64,000 nucleotides of DNA from Thalassobacillus sp. CUG 92003 (lineage in GTDB: Bacteria > Bacillota > Bacilli > Bacillales > Halobacillaceae): assembly GCF_013618635.1 (NCBI RefSeq), contig NZ_JABLSJ010000001.1, forward strand, positions 310,001-374,000, given 5' to 3'. The notes beneath the pieces are model-generated. The model saw only the letters and a list, made by a program, of their open reading frames with translations. It had not been told where the DNA came from and ran no database searches. Position 1 is the first letter of the stretch. Each line of letters starts with the position of its first letter. Position numbers and translations under genes: made by a program. Below, one piece after another: positions 26,606 through 34,279 of the stretch.

Positions 26606-26877
26606 TCAAGGTATTAACGGTATGTGGATTAGGCCAGGGGACAAGCTTGATTTTAAAAATGAATGTTGAAACGGCGCTTAATGAGAAGAACATTAAAGCG
26701 GATGTCGAGCATATGGACGTTTCCGCTGCCTCCAGCACCCCTGCTGATTATGTCGTGACTAGCAGTGAGTTGGCGGACAGTTTGAAGGATCACAGCGGCA
26801 AAGTCGTGATCGTAAAAAATTACTTTGACATGGAAGAAATTAATCAGGCTGTTGAAGAGAACTTTACGTCGTCATAA
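26602..26877 (+). CDS. PTS EIIB component, ascorbate type (second cluster)
   Basis: A 91-aa EIIB with phosphocysteine Cys8 in VCGLGQGTSLIL. It is paralogous to the EIIB at 19605, and its ATG overlaps the EIIA stop. It phosphorylates the sugar bound by the EIIC encoded 31 bp downstream. Confidence 0.9.
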   Translation: MIKVLTVCGLGQGTSLILKMNVETALNEKNIKADVEHMDVSAASSTPADYVVTSSELADSLKDHSGKVVIVKNYFDMEEINQAVEENFTSS

Positions 26878-26908
26878 ATAATCGCGCATTATAAAGGGGG
26901 TAAATGTA

Positions 26909-28204
26909 ATGGATGTGGTATTTTGGTTAGCGAATAACTTCTTTGGAACACCCGCCATCCTATTAGGATTAATCGTCCTCCTGGGGTTGTTGTTACAGAA
27001 GAAAGACGCCAGCCAAACGATTAGCGGAACCTTTAAAGCGATCATTGGGTTTTTGATTATTGGAGCTGGTTCGGATGTTATCGTCGGTGCGCTTGAAGTG
27101 TTCGAGCCATTATGGAAGGAAGTATTCGGGCTGTCTCAGGAACCTCTCGGTGAGTTTATGGGGCAGGAGAGCTTCAATTCTGAATATGGCAGTGCTGTAG
27201 CCTTGGCGATGACTTTAGGATTTATTATTAACGTTTTACTGGCAAGGATTACACCATTGAAATATATTTATTTGACGGGGCACATGATGTTCTGGACGAC
27301 AACCATATTCGCTGGAATCGTGGTTCATGCAAATGGCGATGTTAACACAACGAAGCTCGTCATCTTCTTATCTGTGATCATGGGAATTTATTGGACCGTC
27401 CAGCCAGCCATTGTGCAGCCGTTCATGCGGAAAATCACCGGCAACGATCAAATTGCTCTTGGTCACACCTCAGCTTCAGTAGCATTATTAGCTGCGTTGG
27501 GCGGCAAATATGCCGGTAATAAAGAGAATGACTCGGAAAAAATCAAATTGCCGAATGGCTTAGAATTTCTGCGTGATTCCAATGTGATCACGGCGTTGAC
27601 CATGGCCTTGTTGTTCTTCACAGGAGCTGTCATCATTTCATTTAAAGATACGACGGGCGCTCAAGAGCTCATTGCACAAGCCGGTGATCAAAGCTTTTAT
27701 ATTTATGCTTTGATTCAGTCGTTCACCTTTGCTGCTGGTATTGCAGTTGTACTTGTCGGTGTACGCATGTTCATCGGTGAAATCGTACCGGCCTTTAAAG
27801 GGATTGGCTCCAAGATTGTACCAGGGGCAAAACCTGCATTGGACGCTCCGGTCGTTTTCCCTTATGCACCTAATGCGGTGATTCTAGGGTTCCTCGGTGC
27901 TTTCGTAGCAGCACTTGTCTGGTTGGCTGTGCTCGGAAACACGGTAAGCTATGTGTTTGTTCCAACGATGATTGTGCTGTTTTTCCACGGTGCTACAGCA
28001 GGCGTGTTTGGCAACGCTACAGGCGGAGCGAGAGGCGCTTTCCTTGGTGGGGTCATCACCGCTACTGTGGTCGCGTGGGGGCAGTTTATCATGGTAGAAA
28101 TGCTTATATCTGACACCATTCCAGACACGGCGATGTGGGCAGCAGACTCGGATATGTTCTTGTTAGGTCCACTCGTTGATATGTTGTCACGCTTAATCTT
28201 TTAG
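26909..28204 (+). CDS. PTS EIIC component, UlaA family (second cluster)
   Basis: A 431-aa polytopic EIIC of the UlaA/SgaT family. Shared landmarks with the first cluster are AILLGLIVLLGLLLQ, RITPLKYIYLTGHM, VPGAKPALDAP and FGNATGGA. The two are diverged paralogues, so different substrates are likely. An intrinsic terminator follows at once, before the lactonase gene. AAAGGGGG precedes ATG 26909. Confidence 0.92.
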   Translation: MDVVFWLANNFFGTPAILLGLIVLLGLLLQKKDASQTISGTFKAIIGFLIIGAGSDVIVGALEVFEPLWKEVFGLSQEPLGEFMGQESFNSEYGSAVALAMTLGFIINVLLARITPLKYIYLTGHMMFWTTTIFAGIVVHANGDVNTTKLVIFLSVIMGIYWTVQPAIVQPFMRKITGNDQIALGHTSASVALLAALGGKYAGNKENDSEKIKLPNGLEFLRDSNVITALTMALLFFTGAVIISFKDTTGAQELIAQAGDQSFYIYALIQSFTFAAGIAVVLVGVRMFIGEIVPAFKGIGSKIVPGAKPALDAPVVFPYAPNAVILGFLGAFVAALVWLAVLGNTVSYVFVPTMIVLFFHGATAGVFGNATGGARGAFLGGVITATVVAWGQFIMVEMLISDTIPDTAMWAADSDMFLLGPLVDMLSRLIF

Positions 28205-28236
28205 GAGGAAAAGGCTGTTCCTTTTTCTCCTTTTTT
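28204..28236 (+). terminator. Intrinsic terminator between EIIC and the lactonase gene
   Basis: GGAGGAAAAGG (28204-28214) pairs with CCTTTTTCTCC (28220-28230) with one G-T wobble, a 5-nt loop and TTTTTT at 28231-28236. It overlaps the EIIC stop codon. It may be a partial stop that lowers expression of the enzymes relative to the transporter. Confidence 0.7.
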
Positions 28237-28253
28237 ACAAGGAGGACGATGGG

Positions 28254-29249
28254 ATGAGCATCGTGCGTACGCTTCATGGAGATATTACGCCCAATGAGCT
28301 AGGATTCACGTACGGCCACGAACATATTAAATGTGAACCACCTTTTTGGCAGGAAAAACAAATGGACGACTTATTGCTAGACGATAAGGAAAAATCGAAA
28401 CGAGAGGTCATGGATTTTAAAAAGCATGGCGGCCACTCCATCGTTGATGCGACCGCGGTGGATTATGGCCGTGACGTACCGGCTGTGGCTGATATAGCAA
28501 GAGAAACCGGTGTGTCCATTATCGGCACCGCAGGATTTAATAAAAGTTTTCTCTGGACGGCCAGGCTGCCGGCCCATTTACAAGCATTGGTCGGGGATTA
28601 CGAGACGTATGGCCAATGGATTGAGAATACCTCGATTGAAGGTTTGGCTGACTTTGTCATTGAAGAAGTGGAATCAGGGCTGGAAGGGACGTCCTATCGT
28701 GCGGGGCAAGTAAAATTCGGCACAGGTTACAACCGGATCACACCGTTAGAAGAAAAGACGATTCGTGCTGTCGCAAGAGCCCATCATGCCACGAAAGCGC
28801 CTGTTCACTCCCATACTGAAGCAGGAACGATGGCCTTACAACAAATTGAGATTTTAACAAGTGAAGGTGTTCCTATGGAGAATGTCAGTTTCGGACATAT
28901 GGACCGTAACCTTGATCCCTACTATCATGAACAAATCGCCAAAACCGGTGCCTATCTATCGTTCGATGGGATATCTAAGGTGAAGTATGCGCCAGACAGC
29001 GCGCGAAGTGAAGCCATTTTGCATCTCGTTGCTAAAGGGTACGAGAATCATATTCTAGTTAGTGGGGATACGGCGCGAAAATCATATTTTAAGCATTATG
29101 ACTACGGTCTAGGTTTTGAAAACATCATCGCAAATTGGGTGCCCCGGTTTGTGAATGAGGCAAATCAAGCCGGGTTTGACGGGGGAAAATTGATTCAGAA
29201 GTTTTTTGTCGACAATCCAGCCCGTTGCATGACGTTCAAGGAAAGGTGA
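28254..29249 (+). CDS. Phosphotriesterase-like lactonase (COG1735)
   Basis: A 331-aa amidohydrolase-superfamily protein of the PTE-homology family. Metal-ligand features are GHEHI (about 21-25), a Lys-containing strand VKFGTGYN, HSHTEAG (about 184-190), FGHMDRN and VSGDTARKSYF (the D is a metal ligand). Members of COG1735 from Listeria and Bacillus halodurans are known to hydrolyse phosphorylated sugar lactones such as lyxono- or ribono-1,4-lactone-5-phosphate. Beside a UlaA-type PTS that fits well: the PTS would deliver a lactone phosphate. Substrate is inferred. Confidence 0.85.
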   Translation: MSIVRTLHGDITPNELGFTYGHEHIKCEPPFWQEKQMDDLLLDDKEKSKREVMDFKKHGGHSIVDATAVDYGRDVPAVADIARETGVSIIGTAGFNKSFLWTARLPAHLQALVGDYETYGQWIENTSIEGLADFVIEEVESGLEGTSYRAGQVKFGTGYNRITPLEEKTIRAVARAHHATKAPVHSHTEAGTMALQQIEILTSEGVPMENVSFGHMDRNLDPYYHEQIAKTGAYLSFDGISKVKYAPDSARSEAILHLVAKGYENHILVSGDTARKSYFKHYDYGLGFENIIANWVPRFVNEANQAGFDGGKLIQKFFVDNPARCMTFKER

Positions 29250-29254
29250 TACCG

Positions 29255-29998
29255 ATGAAATTTCAAGAGGAAAATTCATTTGATGTGGAGCGAAACATAG
29301 CCGATCACCCGGTAGCACTTCTGCCGGTTGGCGCCGTTGAAGCACACGGACCGCATCTTCCCTTAGGGACCGACAATCAATTAGCTGAAAAAGTAACCGA
29401 AAAAGTCGCGGAAAGGGTCAAAGGGTTTCAGCTTCCTGTTCTTCCTTTTGGACAAGTATGGAGCTTGAAGAATTTCCCTGGAAGCATCCATGTGGAAAAT
29501 GAAACATTGGTTGCCATGATTGTGGATATTGGGAAGAGTCTTCACAGGCAAGGCTTTAAATTGTTTGTAATGATCAATGGCCACCTGGGGAATCAAACCG
29601 CTTTAAAAATGGCAGCACGGGAGCTGTTTGACGTATGTCCTGAGCTGCGCGTGTATTATTTGTTTTACCCTGGTATGGGTGAAAAGGTAAAAGAGATTCA
29701 GGAAACCCCTCGTTCTCATCATGCTTATTTTCATGCGTGTGAAATCGAAACGTCATTTATGCTCTATTTAGCAGGGGATTCCGTTGATATGACACGTGCC
29801 CTGACTGATATCCCCGATATTCCTGAAGAAGCGGATTACACTCCTTTTCCTTGGGAAGGTTTTACTGAAAGCGCCGTTCTCGGAGATGCGACATTAGCCA
29901 CTGCTGAAAAAGGTCAGCATGTACTCGATTATTCGATTGAGCGAATGGTACACATGATTCGCGACGGCTTGGATAAAGTAGAGGAACAAGAGGAGTAG
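29255..29998 (+). CDS. Creatininase-family metallohydrolase
   Basis: A 247-aa protein of the creatinine amidohydrolase family (binuclear metal hydrolases). Metal-binding motifs are VGAVEAHGPHLPLGTDN (about 26-42, E, H and D ligands) and CEIETS near residue 156. The canonical NGHGGN reads NGHLGN here. I use ATG 29255 behind GGAAAGGTGAT; a frame from TTG 29225 overlaps the previous gene. Family members cleave amides or related ring bonds; its substrate here is unknown. It sits between a lactonase and a SIS isomerase, suggesting a role in the same sugar pathway. Confidence 0.82.
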   Translation: MKFQEENSFDVERNIADHPVALLPVGAVEAHGPHLPLGTDNQLAEKVTEKVAERVKGFQLPVLPFGQVWSLKNFPGSIHVENETLVAMIVDIGKSLHRQGFKLFVMINGHLGNQTALKMAARELFDVCPELRVYYLFYPGMGEKVKEIQETPRSHHAYFHACEIETSFMLYLAGDSVDMTRALTDIPDIPEEADYTPFPWEGFTESAVLGDATLATAEKGQHVLDYSIERMVHMIRDGLDKVEEQEE

Positions 29999-30013
29999 AG
30001 AGGAGGACTTCCC

Positions 30014-30742
30014 ATGATCACCAGCTATTTTAGTCGGGTCAAGGACCTGTTAGAAGAAGTCGAAAGAAAAGAAACACCCGTGTTAGAAACAGGCGCAACC
30101 AAACTAGCGGGAGCTTTAGCCAACGGAAATATCATTCATTTGTTCGGCTGCGGCCACTCTCATGAATTGACAGAAGAAGTCTATTACCGGGCAGGGGGGC
30201 TCGTTCCCATCCATCCTATTTTCCACGAACCCCTTATGCTTCATGAGGGAGCTGTTAGGTCCTCCGAATTTGAACGGAAAAATGATTATGCCGAAACATT
30301 CATGAAGGACGAAGACATTCGGCCGGGCGACATCATGCTGGTCATATCGACATCAGGTCGGAATCCTGTCCCTGTTGATGTGGCCTTGCTAGCGCAAGCA
30401 AAAGGGGCGTATACAATCGCACTCACATCGAAAGCGTATTCAGAAAGCCAGCCTTCGCGGCACAAAGATGGCTTGCGTTTGCTTGATGCGGCAGACCTCG
30501 TAATAGACAATCATGTGCCGCCGGGCGATGCGCTGCTTGAACATGAGCGGATGGACGTGAAGTTTGCACCGGGATCGACTATTGTCGGAGCCGCGATCAT
30601 TCACAGTATGTTCAGCCAGGGCATAGCAGAATTGGCTGATCAAGGTATCGATCCGCCGGTATTATTAAGCGGAAATATTGATGGGGCTGATGAGCATAAC
30701 CAAAGGCTGCTGAAACAATACCAGGACCGGATCCAACTATAG
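30014..30742 (+). CDS. SIS-domain sugar-phosphate binding protein (UPF0309-like)
   Basis: A 242-aa SIS-domain protein. The phosphosugar-binding loops are FGCGHSHELTEEVYYRAGG (about 43-61) and VISTSGRNPVPVD (about 111-123); EHERMD and the C-terminal ALT/HSM helices resemble the UPF0309/MurQ-like branch. It may isomerise or sense a sugar phosphate. It is the last gene of the second PTS cluster and is followed by a strong terminator. Confidence 0.82.
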   Translation: MITSYFSRVKDLLEEVERKETPVLETGATKLAGALANGNIIHLFGCGHSHELTEEVYYRAGGLVPIHPIFHEPLMLHEGAVRSSEFERKNDYAETFMKDEDIRPGDIMLVISTSGRNPVPVDVALLAQAKGAYTIALTSKAYSESQPSRHKDGLRLLDAADLVIDNHVPPGDALLEHERMDVKFAPGSTIVGAAIIHSMFSQGIAELADQGIDPPVLLSGNIDGADEHNQRLLKQYQDRIQL

Positions 30743-30763
30743 AATGAACGTCTGTTTACACAA

Positions 30764-30800
30764 ACAAAGGCCAATCGCTCAGCGATTGGCCTTTGTATTT
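30764..30800 (+). terminator. Strong intrinsic terminator of the second PTS cluster
   Basis: ACAAAGGCCAATCGCT (30764-30779) and AGCGATTGGCCTTTGT (30781-30796) are perfect inverted 16-bp arms. Their last bases form the loop, and T-rich sequence follows. Confidence 0.85.
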
Positions 30801-30824
30801 TCGTCCCCATTCGTACCCCATTTC

Positions 30825-30873
30825 GTACCTGGTACAAAATGGGGAAAATGAAAAGAGCCGGGTGTGTCATTTT
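30825..30873 (+). repeat. GTACCTGGTAC element, copy A
   Basis: Head GTACCTGGTAC (30825-30835), then AAAATGGGG, then tail GAAAAGAGCCGGGTGTGTCA ending in TTTT. It is in the intergenic region after the SIS gene's terminator. Decayed fragments of the head (TTCGTACC) lie around it at 30811, 30894 and 30902. Confidence 0.85.
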
Positions 30874-30914
30874 GGGGTGCAGACGGTTCCGTACCATTGT
30901 TTCGTACCTGTTTC

Positions 30915-30963
30915 GTACCTGGTACAAAATCGGGTTTTTCGAAAGGGCCGGGTGTTTCATTTC
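30915..30963 (+). repeat. GTACCTGGTAC element, copy B
   Basis: Head at 30915-30925 and tail GAAAGGGCCGGGTGTTTCAT at 30941-30960. It is in the same orientation as copy A and 90 bp from it, making a tandem pair. Confidence 0.85.
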
Positions 30964-30981
30964 ATATTTTCATGAGGTCTT

Positions 30982-31010
30982 TTGACATATTGCGGCAAAT
31001 TTTGTTTATA
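30982..31010 (+). promoter_or_regulatory. Possible promoter of the symporter gene
   Basis: TTGACA (30982-30987), 17-bp spacer, TTTATA (31005-31010). The -35 is perfect and the -10 only fair. It lies 19 bp after repeat copy B. Confidence 0.4.
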
Positions 31011-31147
31011 TCCACGGTGGGGAGGGGTATAGCTTTCAAATGCCTCGACACAGTGTTTTGTGCTCGTGCAGGGGGTTCAGGTTAGAATTATGCATTTTTA
31101 CTATTTTGATATACCATAGGGTCTAATAGATGTGTGGAGGGACTTAC

Positions 31148-32584
31148 ATGAGTTGGTATTTAGGGTATTTTATTGTTTATTTTGGATTTTTATTTGGAAT
31201 GGGGCTTTGGTACTTTTTTAGAGTCAAGCATTCAGATGATTATTTAATTGCTGGTTGGAGTATGGGGTTCTGGCCGATTGTCGGTACGATTATCAGTACG
31301 TTTTGTGGCGCGGCGGTATTTATAGGTTGGGTCGGCATGGGTTTTACCGTTGGGATGTCCGGCTTTTTTAAATTTGCATTACCGGCGTACTTATTTACGT
31401 TACTTTTGATTGTATTATTCGCCAAACCATTACGGCGGCAACGGTTGTATACTTTAGCAGATTTATTTAGTGAACGGTTCGGAAGCAAAATCGGGATTTT
31501 TCCATCGATTTTATCTGCGTTCATTTATTCTGTTCCTACGCTTGCCCTGCAAATTGTCGGCATGTCCACGGTGTTTACACTTGCCTTCGATCTGTCTTTT
31601 AACGCTGGCGTCATTCTTGCCTTTTTACTGATCATTGGATTTACGATTTTAGGGGGACTTCCGGCTACGATCATTACCGATGCCGTCCAATCTATCATCC
31701 TTGTTGTCGGGATTGTGGCGTTGTTTGTAGCCAGTGTCATGTACGGAGGCGGTGTGCAGGAAATCCTCGCTGCGACACCACAGGATTACTTGACCCCATT
31801 TGGCAAGGAAGGCGTCGGGGCAGTCCTGATTTACGCTTTATCGGTTGGCCCATTTTATCTCATTTGGCAGTCGACGTGGCAGCGAATTTTTGCTTCCAAG
31901 TCTGCCGATGTTGCTCAAAAGGCAGGCATCACAGCTGTGGTGATTGGTACGGTCATTTCCATTTTGCCTTATGCCATCGGTGTGATTGCACGGCAATACG
32001 TGCCTTCCGATATAAACCCGGATTTGATATTTTCATATGTAACAGTGGATTTACTTCCCCCGGCGCTCGGAGGCATTATCCTGGTTGGCCTGTTGTCTGC
32101 GCTAATGACTGGCGCTGATTCATTCATATTACAAGGCAGCTCCAATTTAACGCAGGATTTGTATGCACGGTTAATGAAACCTCATGCAAGTGAACGGGAA
32201 AAAATGACCGTGTCGCGCCTGAGCGTTGTATTGATTTCGGTATTAGGCTTGATTGTCGCCTACAATATTACGAATATTATTGATATGTATCAGTGGGCCT
32301 TGCGTGTATCAGCTGTGACATTGGTTATCCCGTTTTTAGCCGTGATGTTTTGGAAGCGGGTTACAGCTATGGCTGGGTTATGGTCCATGATGCTTTCCGG
32401 GATCGTCACCATCATCTGGCCATATTTGAATACACCTATTGATGAGACGATCATCGGCTTTTCAGTCTCGCTGGTTGCAATTATCATCATTAGTCTCATC
32501 ACCTCCCATTCCGGGAATGAGAAAGTAAAAGCTGTCTACTTTGAGGATTTTGAACGCGCGAATCAAAACAATAGCAATGCATAG
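31148..32584 (+). CDS. Sodium:solute symporter (SSS family)
   Basis: A 478-aa polytopic membrane protein of the SSS family (PutP/PanF/SGLT fold) with about 13 transmembrane segments. Family features are DDYLIAGWSMGFWP near the N terminus, TLADLFSERFG (about 100-110), and LLSALMTGADSFILQGSSNLTQD (split here as two adjacent parts near residue 320), where Na-site residues lie. ATG 31148 follows GTGGAGGG; the frame extends six codons upstream without a site. It is 14 bp before the amidohydrolase gene, so it likely imports that enzyme's substrate or a related compound. Confidence 0.88.
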   Translation: MSWYLGYFIVYFGFLFGMGLWYFFRVKHSDDYLIAGWSMGFWPIVGTIISTFCGAAVFIGWVGMGFTVGMSGFFKFALPAYLFTLLLIVLFAKPLRRQRLYTLADLFSERFGSKIGIFPSILSAFIYSVPTLALQIVGMSTVFTLAFDLSFNAGVILAFLLIIGFTILGGLPATIITDAVQSIILVVGIVALFVASVMYGGGVQEILAATPQDYLTPFGKEGVGAVLIYALSVGPFYLIWQSTWQRIFASKSADVAQKAGITAVVIGTVISILPYAIGVIARQYVPSDINPDLIFSYVTVDLLPPALGGIILVGLLSALMTGADSFILQGSSNLTQDLYARLMKPHASEREKMTVSRLSVVLISVLGLIVAYNITNIIDMYQWALRVSAVTLVIPFLAVMFWKRVTAMAGLWSMMLSGIVTIIWPYLNTPIDETIIGFSVSLVAIIIISLITSHSGNEKVKAVYFEDFERANQNNSNA

Positions 32585-32598
32585 AAAGGAAGAGAAGC

Positions 32599-34248
32599 AT
32601 GGTGAAATATGATCACATTCTATATAATGGGACCGTCCTGACGCTGGATGAAGGGGATCACGTTGCTTCAGCAGTTGGCATATCCGGAGGCAGCATAGCG
32701 AAAATTTGGACAGAAGAAGGCCGGCCTGATGCTGATGCTGACCGCTGGCTGGATCTTAGCGGCCGCACACTGATCCCGGGATTTATTGATACGCACAATC
32801 ACCTGTTGATGTATGCCAGACAAAAACAGCAGCTTAACTGCGCATCCCCGCCCAATGAGTCGATCAGCGATTTGCTGGCCGCAGTCAAACAAGAAGCCGA
32901 TTACGTACCGTCCGGAGAGTGGATTGTGGGATCGGGGTATGATGACACGATGCTGAAGGAAAAGCGCCACATTCTTAGACAGGAGCTTGATGACGCAGCT
33001 CCTCATCACCCTGTGTTTATTCGTCATATTTCAGGACACCTGGCCGTCGTCAATTCGCAAGCATTTTCCTATTGCGAGGTACCTGCCGATATTTCAGATC
33101 CTTCCGGCGGGCATTTTGGCCGTGATAAAGAAGGGCATTTGGACGGCGTTTTGTATGAGCTCCCCGTGTTGGAGCGCATAATGCAGCGCATGCCTGCACC
33201 TTCTTTGGATGAGCTCGTGGAACAGATTGAAATCGCCACCTATGATTATTTAAAGGAAGGGATTACGACGAGTACCGATGCGGCGGTTGGTCTGGATCTA
33301 GGTTTTGAGGAATATCGGGCTCATATGGAAGCCGTTAAGCGCGGGAAAAACCCGATCCATATGCGTTATATGGTGATGTATCACTTGATTGAAAATGGGG
33401 AACTCACGGATCTTGATGCAGAGGAGCTGAACGGGCGCATTCATGAAGATACAGCCGGGCGCGGTGCGTTAGACAGTGTGAAACTGTTTCAAGATGGTTC
33501 TATTCAAGGGTACACCGCGGCATTGCGCGGCGGCTACCATGAAGATGAAACGTTTAATGGCGACCTCGTTTTACCTCAACATGTTTTGAATAATTATGTG
33601 CAAAAATTTCACGATCAAGGGTACCGGGTAGCTATTCACGGAAACGGGGATTTAGCGATCGCCTCGATCATTGAGGCCTACACGAAGGCGTTGGACGCTA
33701 AGCCGAAGAAACATCATCGTCATCGCATCGAACATTTGCAAACGGCTCGGGAAGAGGATGTGGAGAAACTCCGCACCTATGATATTGCGACATCGCTGTT
33801 CATCAATCATGTGTATTACTGGGGCGACCGTCATCGTGACATTTTTCTCGGACCAGAGCGAGCAGCTCGCATCAATCCGACCGCGAGTGTGGTCGAGAAC
33901 GGCATCCTGTACACGCTCCATTCCGATTGTCCGATTACGCCAATTTCGCCGTTGTTCTCGATTTGGGCTGCTGCTAACCGCATCACGCGGGATGGCCACG
34001 TGCTAGGTGAAGGTGAACGCGTCTCCGTGCTCGAAGCGCTGAAATCAATGACCATATACGGCGCCCGCTTAAATGGAACGGAACATGACAATGGCACCAT
34101 CGAACAAGGAAAACGAGCAGATTTTGCCGTGCTTGACCAGAATCCGCTAAAGGTAGATCCGCGATCCGTCAATGATATCAACGTCGACCTCACCATCATC
34201 GACGGCGAAATCACCTACGAACGGGGAAGCGTACCTGGTACAAAATGA
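32599..34248 (+). CDS. YtcJ-type metal-dependent amidohydrolase
   Basis: A 549-aa amidohydrolase of the YtcJ/imidazolonepropionase-like group (amidohydrolase_3). Metal ligands appear as GFIDTHNHL (about 62-70), KLFQDGSIQG (about 295-304, K ligand), AIHGNGDLA (about 343-351), RIEHLQ (about 378-383) and HSDCPITP (near 447). It probably hydrolyses an amide or carbamate taken up by the adjacent symporter; the true substrate is unknown. The last residues VPGTK and the stop codon are encoded by a GTACCTGGTAC repeat copy, so the C terminus was reset by the element. Confidence 0.88.
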   Translation: MVKYDHILYNGTVLTLDEGDHVASAVGISGGSIAKIWTEEGRPDADADRWLDLSGRTLIPGFIDTHNHLLMYARQKQQLNCASPPNESISDLLAAVKQEADYVPSGEWIVGSGYDDTMLKEKRHILRQELDDAAPHHPVFIRHISGHLAVVNSQAFSYCEVPADISDPSGGHFGRDKEGHLDGVLYELPVLERIMQRMPAPSLDELVEQIEIATYDYLKEGITTSTDAAVGLDLGFEEYRAHMEAVKRGKNPIHMRYMVMYHLIENGELTDLDAEELNGRIHEDTAGRGALDSVKLFQDGSIQGYTAALRGGYHEDETFNGDLVLPQHVLNNYVQKFHDQGYRVAIHGNGDLAIASIIEAYTKALDAKPKKHHRHRIEHLQTAREEDVEKLRTYDIATSLFINHVYYWGDRHRDIFLGPERAARINPTASVVENGILYTLHSDCPITPISPLFSIWAAANRITRDGHVLGEGERVSVLEALKSMTIYGARLNGTEHDNGTIEQGKRADFAVLDQNPLKVDPRSVNDINVDLTIIDGEITYERGSVPGTK

Positions 34249-34279
34249 GGAAAATGAAAAGAGCCGGGTGTGTCATCTT
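34231..34279 (+). repeat. GTACCTGGTAC element, copy C, ending two convergent genes
   Basis: Head at 34231-34241 and tail at 34255-34276. In the forward frame it encodes VPGTK and the TGA stop of the amidohydrolase (34246-34248). On the other strand the TCA at 34273-34275 is the TGA stop of the diguanylate cyclase gene. Confidence 0.88.

Noticed and set aside
30743-31147. Short open frames at 30793-30975 and 30864-31085
   Set aside because: They run through repeat copies A and B, have no ribosome binding site and resemble no known protein.
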